From NCBI RefSeq assembly GCF_022344005.1, contig NZ_CP092190.1, forward strand, positions 1,302,001 through 1,366,000: a stretch of DNA of 64,000 nt. The letters run 5' to 3'. A model generated the notes under the pieces. The model saw nothing but the letters and a program-made list of their open reading frames with translations. It had not been told where the DNA came from and made no database searches. A program made the position numbers and the translations under genes. Origin of the DNA: Deinococcus sp. KNUC1210 (lineage in GTDB: Bacteria; Deinococcota; Deinococci; Deinococcales; Deinococcaceae). Shown piece after piece: positions 21,006 to 37,861 of this stretch (positions are counted from its first letter, which is position 1; every line of letters starts with the position of its first letter).

Positions 21006-22328
21006 TCAGAGCGGCGCGAACGGCGACGACTGGCGAGCGCTGAACAGCCGCTCGTGGTACTGGCTGGCCTGCGCGTCGGTCATCCCGCTGACGAAATCGC
21101 AGATCAGACGGGCACGCGCCGCCTCGGTGCTGGTGTCCCGCAGAGCCGCCCTCGTCTCGGAGGGCAGGATAGCCGCCTGCACGTCGTCGAGATCGTGGCT
21201 GGCTGCATCGAGCAGCACACCGAACAGGTCGCTGATGATGCGGACAGCCTGCCGGGCATACACGCCGGTTCGCTGGTCGCGCAGAATCAGTTCCTGGGTG
21301 ATGGCCTTCAGGACGGCGCATTCGAGCTGGGCCGCCGTGGGTGCGAGCAGCGTGAAGGCAAACGCGCTGTCCTGAGAGTGCGCCGCTGCCGGCTGAATGC
21401 GGGTGGCGGTGACGAAGCGCCGAACATAGCCGCCCATCACCTCGCGCACGCGGGCCGTACCGGGTGTCAGGCTATACCCGTCGTCCAGACGGGCATACAG
21501 ACCCTGAAGAATCTCCCTGACGGCGGCGGTGTCCAGGTCGGCGGCTCCCGGCAGATGCGCGGCACTGTGCCGAACCCGCGTGGTCACGCGCTCGATCACC
21601 TCACCGCTGACCAGCGAACGGTGATTCAGCAGCCGCGCCGACAGGCCGTCTTCCAGATCGTGCAGGCTATAGGCGATGTCGTCGGCCCAGTCCATCACCT
21701 GACAGATGATGCTGCGCGGCGGCACGCTCCCACCCACCGGAGCAAGCGGCTGACCGGTCGGCATGCCCTGGTCGTACAGCCAGCCGCCGTCATCCTGGGC
21801 ATCGTCGACGTACAGCGCCGGATGGCCGTCTTTGCCACCGGGATATTTCAGAATGCCCTGTAGGGTGGCGCGGGTCACGTTCACGCCGGGGTGCCGGGTG
21901 GTCAGCGGTTCCAGCCGCGTCAGGATGCGGTAGGTCTGAGCATTGCCCTCGAAGCCCCCGTAAGGCGACATGCAGGCATTCAGCGCGTCCTCACCGTTGT
22001 GGCCGAAGGGCGGATGGCCCAGGTCATGTGCCAGCGCGGCGGCTTCGGCCAGACTGCCGGGCAGTCCATGATTGCTGGCGATGGCCCGCGCGATCTGCGC
22101 CACCTCCATCGCGTGTGTGACGCGGGTACGCAGGTAGCCGCTCCATCCGGCGGCAAAAATCTGACTCTTGCCCTGAAGTCGCCGGAACGCCCCGCTGTGG
22201 ATGATGCGGGCGCGGTCACGCTCGAAGGGATCGCGCAGATCGCCCTCGGCACCGCCCAGTTCGCTGGGATAGCGGCGGGCGACGTGAACCGGGGCAAACC
22301 AGTCGAAGGCCAGCACAGGAGCGGTCAT
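21006..22328 (-). CDS. dgt: dGTP triphosphohydrolase family protein
   Basis: 440 residues. HD-domain enzymes of this type cleave dNTPs to nucleoside plus triphosphate and help keep pools low. Metal motif: H...HDLGHPPFGHNGEDALN near 95-115, with FRRLQGKSQIF earlier and DWADDIAYSLHDLEDG later supplying the last Asp. Length fits. Leaderless promoter; divergent from a flavin-binding protein gene. The substrate range of Deinococcus homologues is broader than dGTP as far as I recall, so the symbol is provisional. Confidence 0.9.
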   Translation of the reverse strand: MTAPVLAFDWFAPVHVARRYPSELGGAEGDLRDPFERDRARIIHSGAFRRLQGKSQIFAAGWSGYLRTRVTHAMEVAQIARAIASNHGLPGSLAEAAALAHDLGHPPFGHNGEDALNACMSPYGGFEGNAQTYRILTRLEPLTTRHPGVNVTRATLQGILKYPGGKDGHPALYVDDAQDDGGWLYDQGMPTGQPLAPVGGSVPPRSIICQVMDWADDIAYSLHDLEDGLSARLLNHRSLVSGEVIERVTTRVRHSAAHLPGAADLDTAAVREILQGLYARLDDGYSLTPGTARVREVMGGYVRRFVTATRIQPAAAHSQDSAFAFTLLAPTAAQLECAVLKAITQELILRDQRTGVYARQAVRIISDLFGVLLDAASHDLDDVQAAILPSETRAALRDTSTEAARARLICDFVSGMTDAQASQYHERLFSARQSSPFAPL

Positions 22329-22335
22329 GCAGGCC

Positions 22336-22341
22336 AGAGTA
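22336..22341 (-). promoter_or_regulatory. -10 box of a leaderless transcript (dgt)
   Basis: Minus strand TACTCT, 7 nt, ATG at 22328. Confidence 0.55.
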
Positions 22342-22401
22342 ACGGGCGGATTGCTGCGCTGTCTGTGCGAAGGTGGCGTGCCTGGTCTCCCCTGCCGGGG
22401 T

Positions 22402-22407
22402 TAGAGT
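22402..22407 (+). promoter_or_regulatory. -10 box of a leaderless transcript
   Basis: TAGAGT, 5 nt, ATG 22413. Divergent from the dgt box, 60 bp away. Confidence 0.55.
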
Positions 22408-22412
22408 CGGGT

Positions 22413-22979
22413 ATGGCAAAACGTCTGACACAGCTCAGCCCGCACCTGACAGACTTTATCGGACGCCAGCCGTTGTTTTTCGTGGGCAGCGCCGCCCCCG
22501 ACGGATACGTCAATCTTTCACCGAAGGGGATGGACAGTCTGCGGGTGCTGGGGCCACAGCGCGTCGCCTGGTTGAATGTGACCGGAAGCGGCAACGAAAC
22601 GGCGGCCCATCTGCTGCGTCTGCCCCGCATGACCCTGATGTTCTGCGCGTTCGAGGGTGCGCCGCTGATCCTCCGGTTGTACGGCTCGGCCCGGATGGTG
22701 CAGCCTGCCGATACCGAATGGGCAGCGGCAGCGGCGCTGTTTCCGGCGCTCCCAGGCGCACGACAGATCTTCTTTCTGGACATCGAACTGGTCCAGACGT
22801 CCTGCGGCATGGCCGTTCCTCTGATGGACTTCCGGGCCGAGCGCCACGACCTGAACGACTGGGCAGCCGCCAGGGCCGGGCCAGCGCTGGACGCCTATCG
22901 TCAGGAGAAAAACACCGTCAGTCTGGATGGCTGGCCCACCGGACTGCCCACAGCCGACGCGGCGGCACCGGCTGATTAA
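22413..22979 (+). CDS. Pyridoxamine 5'-phosphate oxidase-like flavin-binding protein
   Basis: 188 residues. The split-barrel fold is shown by FIGRQPLFFVGSAAPDGYVNLSPKG, RVAWLNVTGSGNETAAHLL and MTLMFCAFEGAPLILRLYGSA, all typical of the PNPOx-like superfamily that binds FMN or F420. The PNPOx catalytic residues are not evident, so it is more likely a general flavin reductase-like protein than a vitamin B6 enzyme. A single gene just upstream of the rpmG promoter. Confidence 0.8.
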   Translation: MAKRLTQLSPHLTDFIGRQPLFFVGSAAPDGYVNLSPKGMDSLRVLGPQRVAWLNVTGSGNETAAHLLRLPRMTLMFCAFEGAPLILRLYGSARMVQPADTEWAAAAALFPALPGARQIFFLDIELVQTSCGMAVPLMDFRAERHDLNDWAAARAGPALDAYRQEKNTVSLDGWPTGLPTADAAAPAD

Positions 22980-22982
22980 AGG

Positions 22983-23011
22983 TTGACTGAGGCGGCCCCT
23001 GCTGGCATACT
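22983..23011 (+). promoter_or_regulatory. Promoter of rpmG-secE-nusG
   Basis: TTGACT, 17 bp, CATACT. It starts a ~130-nt leader before rpmG. Confidence 0.8.
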
Positions 23012-23147
23012 GGGGAGGTTGTCTGCCGAAGGGCGGACTGATTTGATTACCAGCCTGCACAGTCTTTTCGTGAGATGCACGAAAAACGGCGGGACTGGGA
23101 GTCTGGAGGGTCAGGCAGGACCTGTGCCCCGGACGAAAGGAGACGTT

Positions 23148-23315
23148 ATGGCGAAGGATGGCCCACGCATCATCGTGAAGATGGAAAGCACGGCAGGAAC
23201 GGGCTTCTATTACACCACCACCAAGAACCGCCGCACCACCCAGGCCAAGCTGGAACTGCGGAAGTACGACCCCGTTGCCAAGAAGCATGTCGCCTTCAAG
23301 GAAAAGAAGATCTGA
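23148..23315 (+). CDS. rpmG: 50S ribosomal protein L33
   Basis: 55 residues, normal length. [20 protein letters not shown] and [20 protein letters not shown] are the L33 pattern. There are no CxxC pairs, so this is a zinc-free L33. GAAAGGAG lies before ATG 23148. Followed 77 bp later by secE, the common bacterial order. Confidence 0.97.
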   Translation: MAKDGPRIIVKMESTAGTGFYYTTTKNRRTTQAKLELRKYDPVAKKHVAFKEKKI

Positions 23316-23392
23316 TTTCAGCGCTGGCCGTGCTCCCGGTGGAGCTGGCCGGTCGGCTGTCATCTGAAACTTCTAGGGCCAGAGAGGCAACC

Positions 23393-23575
23393 ATGAATCC
23401 GCTCATTCAATACTTTAGAGATGCCCGCGCCGAGCTGGGTAGAGTCACCTGGCCCAACCGGGAACAGGTGATCGAGGGAACCCAGGCGGTGCTGGTCTTC
23501 GTGATCGCCATCACGCTGGTCGTGTACCTCTATGACCTGATCTTCGGGTCGCTGGTGAAGCTGGTGTTGCCGTGA
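23393..23575 (+). CDS. secE: Preprotein translocase subunit SecE
   Basis: 60 residues, the short single-span form. The amphipathic [19 protein letters not shown] is the SecE signature, then one membrane helix ([20 protein letters not shown]). It stabilises SecY in the export channel. GAGAGG before the ATG; its stop overlaps the nusG GTG. Confidence 0.95.
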   Translation: MNPLIQYFRDARAELGRVTWPNREQVIEGTQAVLVFVIAITLVVYLYDLIFGSLVKLVLP

Positions 23576-24147
23576 GTATCGAATGGTACGCGGTACATAC
23601 CTACGTCGGCCAGGAAAAGATGGTCGAGAAGAACCTCAAGGAGCGGGCCTCCAAGATGGGCATGTGGTACACCAAGATCTATCAGGTGCTCCAGCCCAGC
23701 GAGACCGCCACCGAGATTCAGGACGGCGGCAAGAAGGTGCAGATCGAACGCCTGCTGTTCCCCGGCTACGTGTTCGTGCAGATGGACATCGAGGACGACG
23801 ACGCGCCCGGCGAACTGGGCGAGTCGTGGGAAGCGGTGCGCGGCACCCCCGGCGTGACCGGCTTTGTCGGCAGCGCGACCCGGCCTGTGCCGCTCTCGCC
23901 CGATGAGGTTGACCGTCTGCTGCGCTCGGTCGGGGTGATGCAGATCACGCCGGAAGTGCCCACGGTGCGCGTCAAGGTCAATTTCAAGGAAGGCGACCTG
24001 GTGCGCGTGACGGCTGGCCCCTTCGCCGATTTCAGCGGTGTGGTCAGTGAAGTGAACGTGCCGCAGTCCAAGGTCAAGGTGCTCGTCAGCATCTTTGGCC
24101 GTGAGACCCCGGTCGAGCTGGACTTCTCGCAGGTCCAGAAGAGCTAA
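23572..24147 (+). CDS. nusG: Transcription termination/antitermination protein NusG
   Basis: 191 residues, GTG start overlapping the secE stop (GTGA), so translation is coupled. NGN domain ([42 protein letters not shown]) and C-terminal KOW domain ([24 protein letters not shown]). It binds RNA polymerase and links it to Rho or the ribosome. Confidence 0.97.
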   Translation: MSIEWYAVHTYVGQEKMVEKNLKERASKMGMWYTKIYQVLQPSETATEIQDGGKKVQIERLLFPGYVFVQMDIEDDDAPGELGESWEAVRGTPGVTGFVGSATRPVPLSPDEVDRLLRSVGVMQITPEVPTVRVKVNFKEGDLVRVTAGPFADFSGVVSEVNVPQSKVKVLVSIFGRETPVELDFSQVQKS

Positions 24148-24261
24148 GACAGACTCAGCACGACGAGTACAGCCAACATATCGAGAGTGGTTGCCCCACG
24201 GCAACGCTTAGCGACAGCACCCCGCCCTGCTGGTCAGAGCCGGGGGAGCTAAGGAGACGCA
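24148..24261 (+). promoter_or_regulatory. Leader before rplK
   Basis: 114 nt with a small hairpin GTTGCC-CCAC-GGCAAC near 24189-24203 and AAGGAG before the ATG. In other bacteria L1 represses the L11 operon from this leader; a matching L1 site is possible but not shown. Confidence 0.35.
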
Positions 24262-24692
24262 ATGAAGAAGATCAACGGCATCGTGAAGTTGCAGCTTCCG
24301 GCAGGCAAGGCCACCCCGGCCCCGCCCGTCGGTCCGGCGCTCGGCCAGTACGGCGCGAACATCATGGAGTTCACCAAGGCGTTCAATGCGCTGACCGCCG
24401 ACAAGGGCGACGCGATCATTCCCGTGGAGATCACCATCTTCGCCGACCGCAGCTTCACCTTCATCACCAAGACCCCCCCATGAGCTACCTGATCCGTAAG
24501 GCGTCGGGCATTGCCAAGGGCAGCGCGACCCCTCACAAGGCCAAGGTCGGCAAGCTGAACTGGGATCAGGTGCTGGAAATCGCCAAGACCAAGATGCCCG
24601 ACCTGAACGCGGGCAGCCTGGAAGCCGCCGCGAACACCGTGGCAGGCACCGCCCGCAGCATGGGCGTGACCGTGGAAGGAGGGCCGAAATGA
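24262..24692 (+). CDS. rplK: 50S ribosomal protein L11 (frameshifted in this sequence)
   Basis: Two frames give the N-terminal domain (24262-24483, ending FITKTPP) and C-terminal domain (24480-24692, starting [14 protein letters not shown]). Joined they make a normal ~143-residue L11, so the reading frame is lost by one missing C in the seven-C run at 24473-24479. The break sits at the hinge between domains and creates an ATGA stop/start overlap, which makes it look like two genes. Since L11 forms the GTPase-centre stalk base and other genes here lose a base the same way, a sequence error is the best explanation. Confidence 0.9.
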
Positions 24693-25381
24693 CGAAGCGT
24701 GGCAAACGGTACACGGCCCTCCTGAGCAAGGTTGACCGCAAGAAGCAGTACAGCATCGACGAGGCCGCCGCACTGGTCAAGGACATCTCGACCGCCAAGT
24801 TCGACGAGACGGTCGAGGTGCACTTCCGCCTGGGCATCGACCCGCGCAAGAGCGATCAGAACGTGCGCGGTACGGTGGCGCTGCCTCACGGCACGGGCCG
24901 CACGGTCCGCGTGGCCGTTATCACCAAGGGCGAGAAGCTGAGCGAGGCCGAGGCCGCCGGAGCCGACGTGTACGGCGCCGAAGAGCTGATCGAGCGCATC
25001 CTGGGCGGATTCATGGACTTCGATACCGTGGTCGCGACCCCCGATATGATGGCGCAGGTCGGTCAGAAGCTGGCCCGTCTGCTCGGGCCGCGCGGTCTGC
25101 TGCCCAACCCCAAGAGCGGGACCGTGGGTGTGGACGTGGCAGGCATCGTGAAGGGCCTGAAGGCCGGACGCATCGAGTTCCGCAACGACAAGACCGGTGT
25201 GGTTCATGCGCCTATCGGCAAGGCCAGCTTCGATCCCGCGAATCTGTCGGAGAACTTCAAGGCGCTGCTCTCGGCCCTCGAAGCCGCCAAACCCGGGAGC
25301 GCCAAGGGTGTATACCTCCGCAGCGCCTTCCTGACCAGCACCATGGGGCCGAGCATTCCCCTGACGCTCGTCACGGCGTAA
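24689..25381 (+). CDS. rplA: 50S ribosomal protein L1
   Basis: 230 residues, normal length. Family segments: [48 protein letters not shown] and [13 protein letters not shown] overlaps the rplK stop (ATGA). It binds 23S rRNA at the stalk and usually represses its own operon. Confidence 0.97.
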   Translation: MTKRGKRYTALLSKVDRKKQYSIDEAAALVKDISTAKFDETVEVHFRLGIDPRKSDQNVRGTVALPHGTGRTVRVAVITKGEKLSEAEAAGADVYGAEELIERILGGFMDFDTVVATPDMMAQVGQKLARLLGPRGLLPNPKSGTVGVDVAGIVKGLKAGRIEFRNDKTGVVHAPIGKASFDPANLSENFKALLSALEAAKPGSAKGVYLRSAFLTSTMGPSIPLTLVTA

Positions 25382-25414
25382 GCTGCTGTTCCACCGGTTT
25401 TTCTTCAGCACCCC

Positions 25415-25434
25415 GGTGCGCTTTTGCACCTTTT
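25415..25434 (+). terminator. Terminator/attenuator between rplA and rplJ
   Basis: GGTGC-GCTTTT-GCACC followed by TTTT. It separates the rplKA and rplJL parts of the locus; readthrough may still occur, since no clear promoter follows it. Confidence 0.6.
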
Positions 25435-25445
25435 AATCCGTTGCA

Positions 25446-25552
25446 GTCCGGCACCGAAGACAGCGGGAACCCCAGGGTTTAAATAGTGCAGCGCACGTCC
25501 CGCCGAGTTGTCCAGCACAAAGCGCACCTGCTTTTTCCCGTGTTTCTGGACA
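25446..25552 (+). promoter_or_regulatory. L10 leader (autoregulatory RNA of rplJ-rplL)
   Basis: CGAAGACAGCGGGA at 25455-25468 pairs its GCGGGA arm with TCCCGC of TCCCGCCGAG (25498-25507). The flanking CGAAGACAG and CCGAG match the recalled L10-leader consensus, where L10(L12)4 binds a kink-turn. A second hairpin TGTCCAG/CTGGACA (25509-25515 with 25546-25552) follows and ends just before the ribosome site, so it could set rplJ translation. Confidence 0.7.
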
Positions 25553-25579
25553 GGAGTATTTCCGAAGGAGGTTCCCAGT

Positions 25580-26077
25580 ATGGCGAACCCGCGTAACAAA
25601 ACCACGCTCGAGGCGCTGGACAAGAGCCTGGAAAATATCGAGACGTTCTTCGTCGTCGATTACCAGGGCCTGAGCGCCGGTCAGCTCAGCGGACTGCGTA
25701 AGGCGATCCGCGAGAAGGGCGGCCAGATGATCGTGGCGAAGAACACCCTGATCCAGCGTGCGCTGGGCGAGGGCCGTGACTTCTCCGACGCCCTCAAGGG
25801 ACCGAGCGCCCTCGTGGTGGCCCAAGGCGACCTGGCTGCCGTGGCGAAAGTCCTGAGTGACGCTGCCAAGGCCAACGACAAGGGCATTCCGACCATGAAG
25901 GCGGGCTTTGTCGAAGGCAAGCGCGTTGACCTGAAGGTCGTCGAGCGTATCAGCAGCCTCGGCAACCGCGACCAGCTGTATGCCGAACTCGTCGGCGTGC
26001 TGGGCGGACACCAGAGCAACTTCGTGGGGATTCTCGAAGCCCTGCGCGAGAAGCTCGAAACCGAAGCCGCTGCCTGA
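25580..26077 (+). CDS. rplJ: 50S ribosomal protein L10
   Basis: 165 residues from ATG 25580, with AAGGAGG upstream. An in-frame ATG at 25508 would overlap the L10 leader and lacks a ribosome site. Typical opening ([31 protein letters not shown]) and [11 protein letters not shown]. Its C-terminal helix holds L12 dimers on the ribosomal stalk. Confidence 0.97.
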   Translation: MANPRNKTTLEALDKSLENIETFFVVDYQGLSAGQLSGLRKAIREKGGQMIVAKNTLIQRALGEGRDFSDALKGPSALVVAQGDLAAVAKVLSDAAKANDKGIPTMKAGFVEGKRVDLKVVERISSLGNRDQLYAELVGVLGGHQSNFVGILEALREKLETEAAA

Positions 26078-26144
26078 GCTGCACTTTCTTTTCCTTCACC
26101 CTCTCTTCCAACCCGGATACGGGTTTTAACCAAGGAGTTTCACC

Positions 26145-26510
26145 ATGGCTTTCAACAAAGAGCAGTTCCTCGAAGACCTCGCCACCATCAACCTCCTCGA
26201 GCTGGCCGACCTGATCGACGCCATCAAGGAGAAGTTCAACGTGACCGCCGCTGTGGCCGTCGCTGGCAACGCTGGCCCCGCCGCCGCCGCTGTCGAAGAG
26301 AAGACCGAGTTCGACGTGGTGCTGCTGGATGCAGGCGCCTCCAAGATCAACGTCATTAAGGAGCTCCGCGCCATCACCGGCCTGGGCCTGAAGGAAGCCA
26401 AGGATCTGTCCGAGAAGGGCGGCGCCGTCAAGGAAGGCCTGAGCAAGGACGAGGCCGAGAAGGTCAAGGCCCAGCTCGAAGGCGCAGGCGCGAAGGTCGA
26501 ACTGAAGTAA
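26145..26510 (+). CDS. rplL: 50S ribosomal protein L7/L12
   Basis: 121 residues: N-terminal dimer domain, an Ala-rich hinge ([17 protein letters not shown]), and the C-terminal factor-binding domain ([35 protein letters not shown]). AAGGAG before the ATG. Followed by a strong hairpin. Confidence 0.98.
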   Translation: MAFNKEQFLEDLATINLLELADLIDAIKEKFNVTAAVAVAGNAGPAAAAVEEKTEFDVVLLDAGASKINVIKELRAITGLGLKEAKDLSEKGGAVKEGLSKDEAEKVKAQLEGAGAKVELK

Positions 26511-26548
26511 GCCCCCTTCGGGAGGCTACGGTATCACCGGGAGTGCAG

Positions 26549-26590
26549 CCCCCGGCCCACAGATTCTTCGTGAATCCTGGGCCGGGGGTT
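26549..26590 (+). terminator. Hairpin terminator after rplL
   Basis: CCCCCGGCCCA (26549-26559) pairs with TGGGCCGGGGG (26578-26588). The stem is very stable but the T-run is short, so it may only attenuate. Confidence 0.7.
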
Positions 26591-26640
26591 CCTGTTGCTG
26601 CCCTGGTTCGGCGGTACAGCTGGAAGCCGCGCCAGGCCAC

Positions 26641-26669
26641 TTGACAAATGGCTGACCAACCCTCATACT
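26641..26669 (+). promoter_or_regulatory. Promoter of rpoB-rpoC
   Basis: Consensus TTGACA, 17 bp, CATACT. Predicted start near 26676 leaves ~320 nt of untranslated leader. Confidence 0.8.
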
Positions 26670-26995
26670 TGGGGGTGGTCAGCCAGGATGGGCTGGCGTG
26701 GAGCAAGCCAGTTACGAGTCTCTTCGCTGCGAGTTGGTCTTTGATCTGGAGTGTAACACATCCTGTTTTGTAGCCGCACAATCTGAGAGCTGTTGATGGA
26801 GGCAGAAAGGCGTTCTGGCTCCACCTTTGTCTGTCGTGTCGCCGTCTGTCGTACCGCAGTTCTGTACACCACCAACCATGATGGGCACTGGGGGTTTGCA
26901 ACTGGGGATGTCTTCAGCCGTCCGGACCTGTGCGCCGGACTTGACTGAGCTGCTTTGAGCTGGCCCCACAACCCATTTCGACTGGAGAGGTGTGC

Positions 26996-30447
<3,452 letters not shown>

Positions 30448-30575
30448 GCGCCCCGAGCGGTGAACGTTGAGCCGCAGCGCTGGCCTCGACAGCCGGTTCT
30501 GCCCGAAATTCACCGCTCGACGCTGCTTCTTCAGCCCGTCCAGCCAACCAACAACCTCCATTCATAGGGGTCTCA
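30448..30575 (+). other. rpoB-rpoC spacer with a long-range inverted repeat
   Basis: CGAGCGGTGAA (30454-30464) is a perfect inverted match to TTCACCGCTCG (30509-30519), 44 nt apart. It may fold as a processing or pausing stem in the joint mRNA. AGGGG precedes rpoC. Confidence 0.5.
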
Positions 30576-35172
<4,597 letters not shown>

Positions 35173-35201
35173 ACTTAACCTTCAGCAACTGACTGGAGCA
35201 G

Positions 35202-35230
35202 CCCCCACTCGGAAACGGGTGGGGGTTTTT
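35202..35230 (+). terminator. Terminator after rpoC
   Basis: CCCCCAC (35202-35208) pairs with GTGGGGG (35219-35225), then TTTTT. Confidence 0.92.
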
Positions 35231-35254
35231 GCTGTCTGGACGATCTGCCTCCGC

Positions 35255-35260
35255 TACCCT
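35255..35260 (+). promoter_or_regulatory. -10 box of a leaderless transcript
   Basis: TACCCT, 6 nt, ATG 35267. It supports 35267 over upstream in-frame starts. Confidence 0.6.
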
Positions 35261-35266
35261 ATGCCC

Positions 35267-36220
35267 ATGACCGACTGGCTCCCGCCGCCGCCCGCCGCCT
35301 CTCCCCCATCCCCACCTGCCGATTCCCAGCCGGGCGGCATTCCGATTCGCCCGCTGGACGGCAACCGTGCCCTGCTGCTGCTGCTAGTGACGCAGACGGC
35401 GCTGGTATCGGTGCTGGTGGCCCGGGGTGTACCGCTGGGGCTGTCAGCGCTGCTGGGCGTGGTGGCGACGGTACTGGCCGCCCTGCTGCTGATGCGCGGC
35501 ACCCTGATCCGGCTGATTCAGGACACGCGCTGGCGCACGCCGCCCGCCATCTGGACGGCGCTGGGTGCACTGGCGCTGGGCGTGATCGCCTCGCGTGGCC
35601 TGCTGGTCTTCGTGCTGAGCGTGTCGCCAAAAGCGGTGGCGAACCTGCCGGACTATCCGACGAGCGGCCTCGATACCTGGCTGTTTATCGTGGTGGGCGG
35701 GCTGCTCATTCCGGTGGCCGAGGAGGTCGTCTTCCGGGGCCTGCTGATGCGCGGCTTCGAGCAGGCGAGGGGGCCGGTGTTCGCGGCGCTCGTCAGCGGG
35801 CTGCTGTTCTCGCTGGCACACGGTGTTCCGGCACAGATCGCGGCGATTGTGCCGATTGCCTGGGTGCTGGCCCGCTCCAATCAGGCCAGCGGCAGCCTGT
35901 GGACGGGCGTGCTGATCCACGCGCTGAACAACGGCGGGTCGCTGCTGCTGGTGCAGCTGCTGAGCGGCACGCAGCTGATGGATCAGGCGCAGAAGCAGCT
36001 GGGGCAGCAGGCGGCCCTGCCGCTGCAGCTGGGGGTGGCAGGCCTGCTGGTAGCGGCGGCGGCGATGTTCGTGGCGACGCTGTGGCTGCGGCCCCGCCCA
36101 GATCTTCCTGCCCCAGTGGGCGGCCCGGTCATCAGTGCGACTCTGGTGACGGCAGTCATCTTCATTCTGCTGATCGTGCTGAGTCAGATCGCGCCCCTCA
36201 GAACCCTGGTAGGACGCTAG
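35267..36220 (+). CDS. CPBP-family intramembrane metalloprotease
   Basis: 317 residues. A Pro-rich ~35-residue N-terminus is followed by about eight membrane segments. The CPBP (Abi/CAAX-protease) motifs are AEEVVFRGLLMRGFEQ (EExxxR, near 147-153), FSLAHGVPAQI with the first His, and LIHALNNGGS with the second. Members cut membrane-embedded substrates; some act in bacteriocin self-immunity or prenyl-protein processing. The substrate here is unknown. Likely co-localised but separately transcribed from the Yip1 gene 27 bp downstream. Confidence 0.85.
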   Translation: MTDWLPPPPAASPPSPPADSQPGGIPIRPLDGNRALLLLLVTQTALVSVLVARGVPLGLSALLGVVATVLAALLLMRGTLIRLIQDTRWRTPPAIWTALGALALGVIASRGLLVFVLSVSPKAVANLPDYPTSGLDTWLFIVVGGLLIPVAEEVVFRGLLMRGFEQARGPVFAALVSGLLFSLAHGVPAQIAAIVPIAWVLARSNQASGSLWTGVLIHALNNGGSLLLVQLLSGTQLMDQAQKQLGQQAALPLQLGVAGLLVAAAAMFVATLWLRPRPDLPAPVGGPVISATLVTAVIFILLIVLSQIAPLRTLVGR

Positions 36221-36235
36221 CCGTTTTCCAGACGG

Positions 36236-36241
36236 TACTCT
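36236..36241 (+). promoter_or_regulatory. -10 box of a leaderless transcript
   Basis: TACTCT, 6 nt, ATG 36248. Confidence 0.55.
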
Positions 36242-36247
36242 GCATCC

Positions 36248-36952
36248 ATGAACCTGCTCGACCTGATTCGCTCGCCCCACGCCTACTTCGAGGCCCTGAA
36301 ACGGCTGCCCCCGGCAAGCTGGCGGCTGGTCTGGCTCCCCATCGTGGCGGGACTGCTGGGCGGCCTGAGCGGAGCGCTGCTGTCGCGCAGCGTGCTCGAT
36401 TCACAGACACTGCTGATGTACTCCAGCTCTGGCCTGCGCCTGCCCAGCAGCCTGCTGTGGAGCATGACCATCCTGCTCAGCGGCGTGCTGTCGTTTATCA
36501 GCTGGCTGGTGCTGTGGGGCATGGGGCAGCTCGGCGCCGGAAAGGAGGCCCGCAGCGGCGAGGTTTACGGCGCGTCGTTTCTGGCTCCGCTGCTGTGGTC
36601 GCTGGTGCTGGCAGGCCTGGCACTGCTGTTTCCGCCGCAGGTCACGGTCAGCACCCCGGATCTCAGCGGCCTTCAAGGAACAGCTCTGCTGACAGCCGTT
36701 CAGAAGTACACCGCCGCCGTGCAGACGCAGTACGGTCAGTCGCCGGTCGTGCGCTTCAGCACCTTCATGGGCTACGCGGTCTATCTGCTTCAGTTCTGGC
36801 TGGCCTACATCGGCTTCCGAACGATGGTGCCCGAGGATCGTCGCCGGGCATGGCGCGGCGTGGTGTATCCGGCCATGCTGTTTCTGGTGCTGGGCGCAGC
36901 GGCGCTGCTGGTGGCGGGCGCAGTGGTAGGACTGGCAGGCGGTCTGCTCTAG
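36248..36952 (+). CDS. Yip1-family membrane protein
   Basis: 234 residues. It opens LLDLIRSPHAYFEALKRLPPASW, the usual soluble start of bacterial Yip1/YIP1-like proteins, then about five membrane segments (SWRLVWLPIVAGLLGGL, FISWLVLWGMGQLGAG with a GAGKE loop, ALLFPP, VYLLQFWLAYIGF, LVLGAAALLVAGAVVG). Function in bacteria is unknown. Convergent with pyrF. Confidence 0.7.
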   Translation: MNLLDLIRSPHAYFEALKRLPPASWRLVWLPIVAGLLGGLSGALLSRSVLDSQTLLMYSSSGLRLPSSLLWSMTILLSGVLSFISWLVLWGMGQLGAGKEARSGEVYGASFLAPLLWSLVLAGLALLFPPQVTVSTPDLSGLQGTALLTAVQKYTAAVQTQYGQSPVVRFSTFMGYAVYLLQFWLAYIGFRTMVPEDRRRAWRGVVYPAMLFLVLGAAALLVAGAVVGLAGGLL

Positions 36953-36994
36953 GTAGCTCGGAACCGGGAGAGGGATGGCGTTGCCGCCCGCCGC

Positions 36995-37813
36995 TCAGCG
37001 CCGCTGGAGCCCGGCATTCAGCCCGTCCCGGAAGCTCTGCGCTGCCAGGACTGCCGCCTGTACGTCGTTGCTGTCGGCGTACTGAATCCCCCGGCTGGCA
37101 CTGACCACCGCGCCGGTGCCGTCTTCGAAAAACGCGCCCGCGAGGTCTCCGGCCTTCGCACCCTGAGCGCCCAGCCCCGGCAGCAGCAGCGGCGCATGTG
37201 GCAGACGCGAACGCCACTGCGCCAGTTCATGCGGGTGCGTGGCACCGACCACCGCTCCGATACTCGACAGCCCGTGTTCGAGGGGCAGCCGCGCCGCCTG
37301 CGCCGTCAGCTCGGCGGCGACCCGCTCGGAGGAGCCGTCCCCCTGCAAATCGGCCTGACCGGGATTACTGGTCTTGACGAGCACGAAAACCGCCCCGCCC
37401 CCCTGCTGCGCCGCTTCGAGAAAGGGGTGGAGCGTTTCGAAGCCCAGCCACGGATTGACCGTCAGGGCCGCGCCCGCGTGCCGACCGCTCAGCCACGCCC
37501 GCGCATACGCCGCCGCCGTGCTGCCGATGTCACCGCGCTTGGCATCGAGAATGATCGGCAGATCGCGGGCGCGGGCCGCGTCACACACCTCTTCCAGCAG
37601 CTCCATGCCCCAGAGCCCCAGCGCCTCATAGAAGGCCAGTTGCGGCTTCACGCAGGCTACCAGTTCAGCACAGGCATCCAGCACCGCCAACGTGTGCGCT
37701 CTCAGTTCGGCGCGGCTGGCATAGGCGTCTTCACGCGGATCGAGGCCCAGACACAGCCGGGTGTTCAGGGTGAGCGTACGGTGACGGAGGCGGGCAGCGA
37801 AGGAAGCAGGCAT
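36995..37813 (-). CDS. pyrF: Orotidine 5'-phosphate decarboxylase (type 2)
   Basis: 272 residues, the longer type-2 form. It converts OMP to UMP, the last step of pyrimidine synthesis. Active-site strand [16 protein letters not shown] is near 93-108; CLGLDPR opens the barrel and [10 protein letters not shown] follows. A -10-like TACACT lies 8 nt upstream of the ATG, so probably leaderless. Single gene. Confidence 0.94.
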   Translation of the reverse strand: MPASFAARLRHRTLTLNTRLCLGLDPREDAYASRAELRAHTLAVLDACAELVACVKPQLAFYEALGLWGMELLEEVCDAARARDLPIILDAKRGDIGSTAAAYARAWLSGRHAGAALTVNPWLGFETLHPFLEAAQQGGGAVFVLVKTSNPGQADLQGDGSSERVAAELTAQAARLPLEHGLSSIGAVVGATHPHELAQWRSRLPHAPLLLPGLGAQGAKAGDLAGAFFEDGTGAVVSASRGIQYADSNDVQAAVLAAQSFRDGLNAGLQRR

Positions 37814-37861
37814 CGGCCATCAGTGTAGAGCAGTCGCCGAAACGTGGAAGTCCGGCCCGCT

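Larger units (their letters stand above)
26511..26995 (+). other. rplL-rpoB intergenic region (485 bp): terminator, promoter, long leader
   Basis: No protein gene. It holds the rplL hairpin, the rpoB promoter and a ~320-nt leader with two clear hairpins: TGGAG-G-CAGAA/TTCTG-G-CTCCA at 26797-26823 and GTCCGG/CCGGAC at 26920-26940. Confidence 0.6.

Noticed and set aside
22980..23147. tRNA-Trp before rpmG/secE, as seen in some related gene orders
   Set aside because: No cloverleaf or CCA anticodon loop can be drawn there.
24480..24692. Separate gene for the C-terminal half of L11
   Set aside because: It completes L11 exactly and a missing C in a homopolymer explains it; kept as a finding to check.
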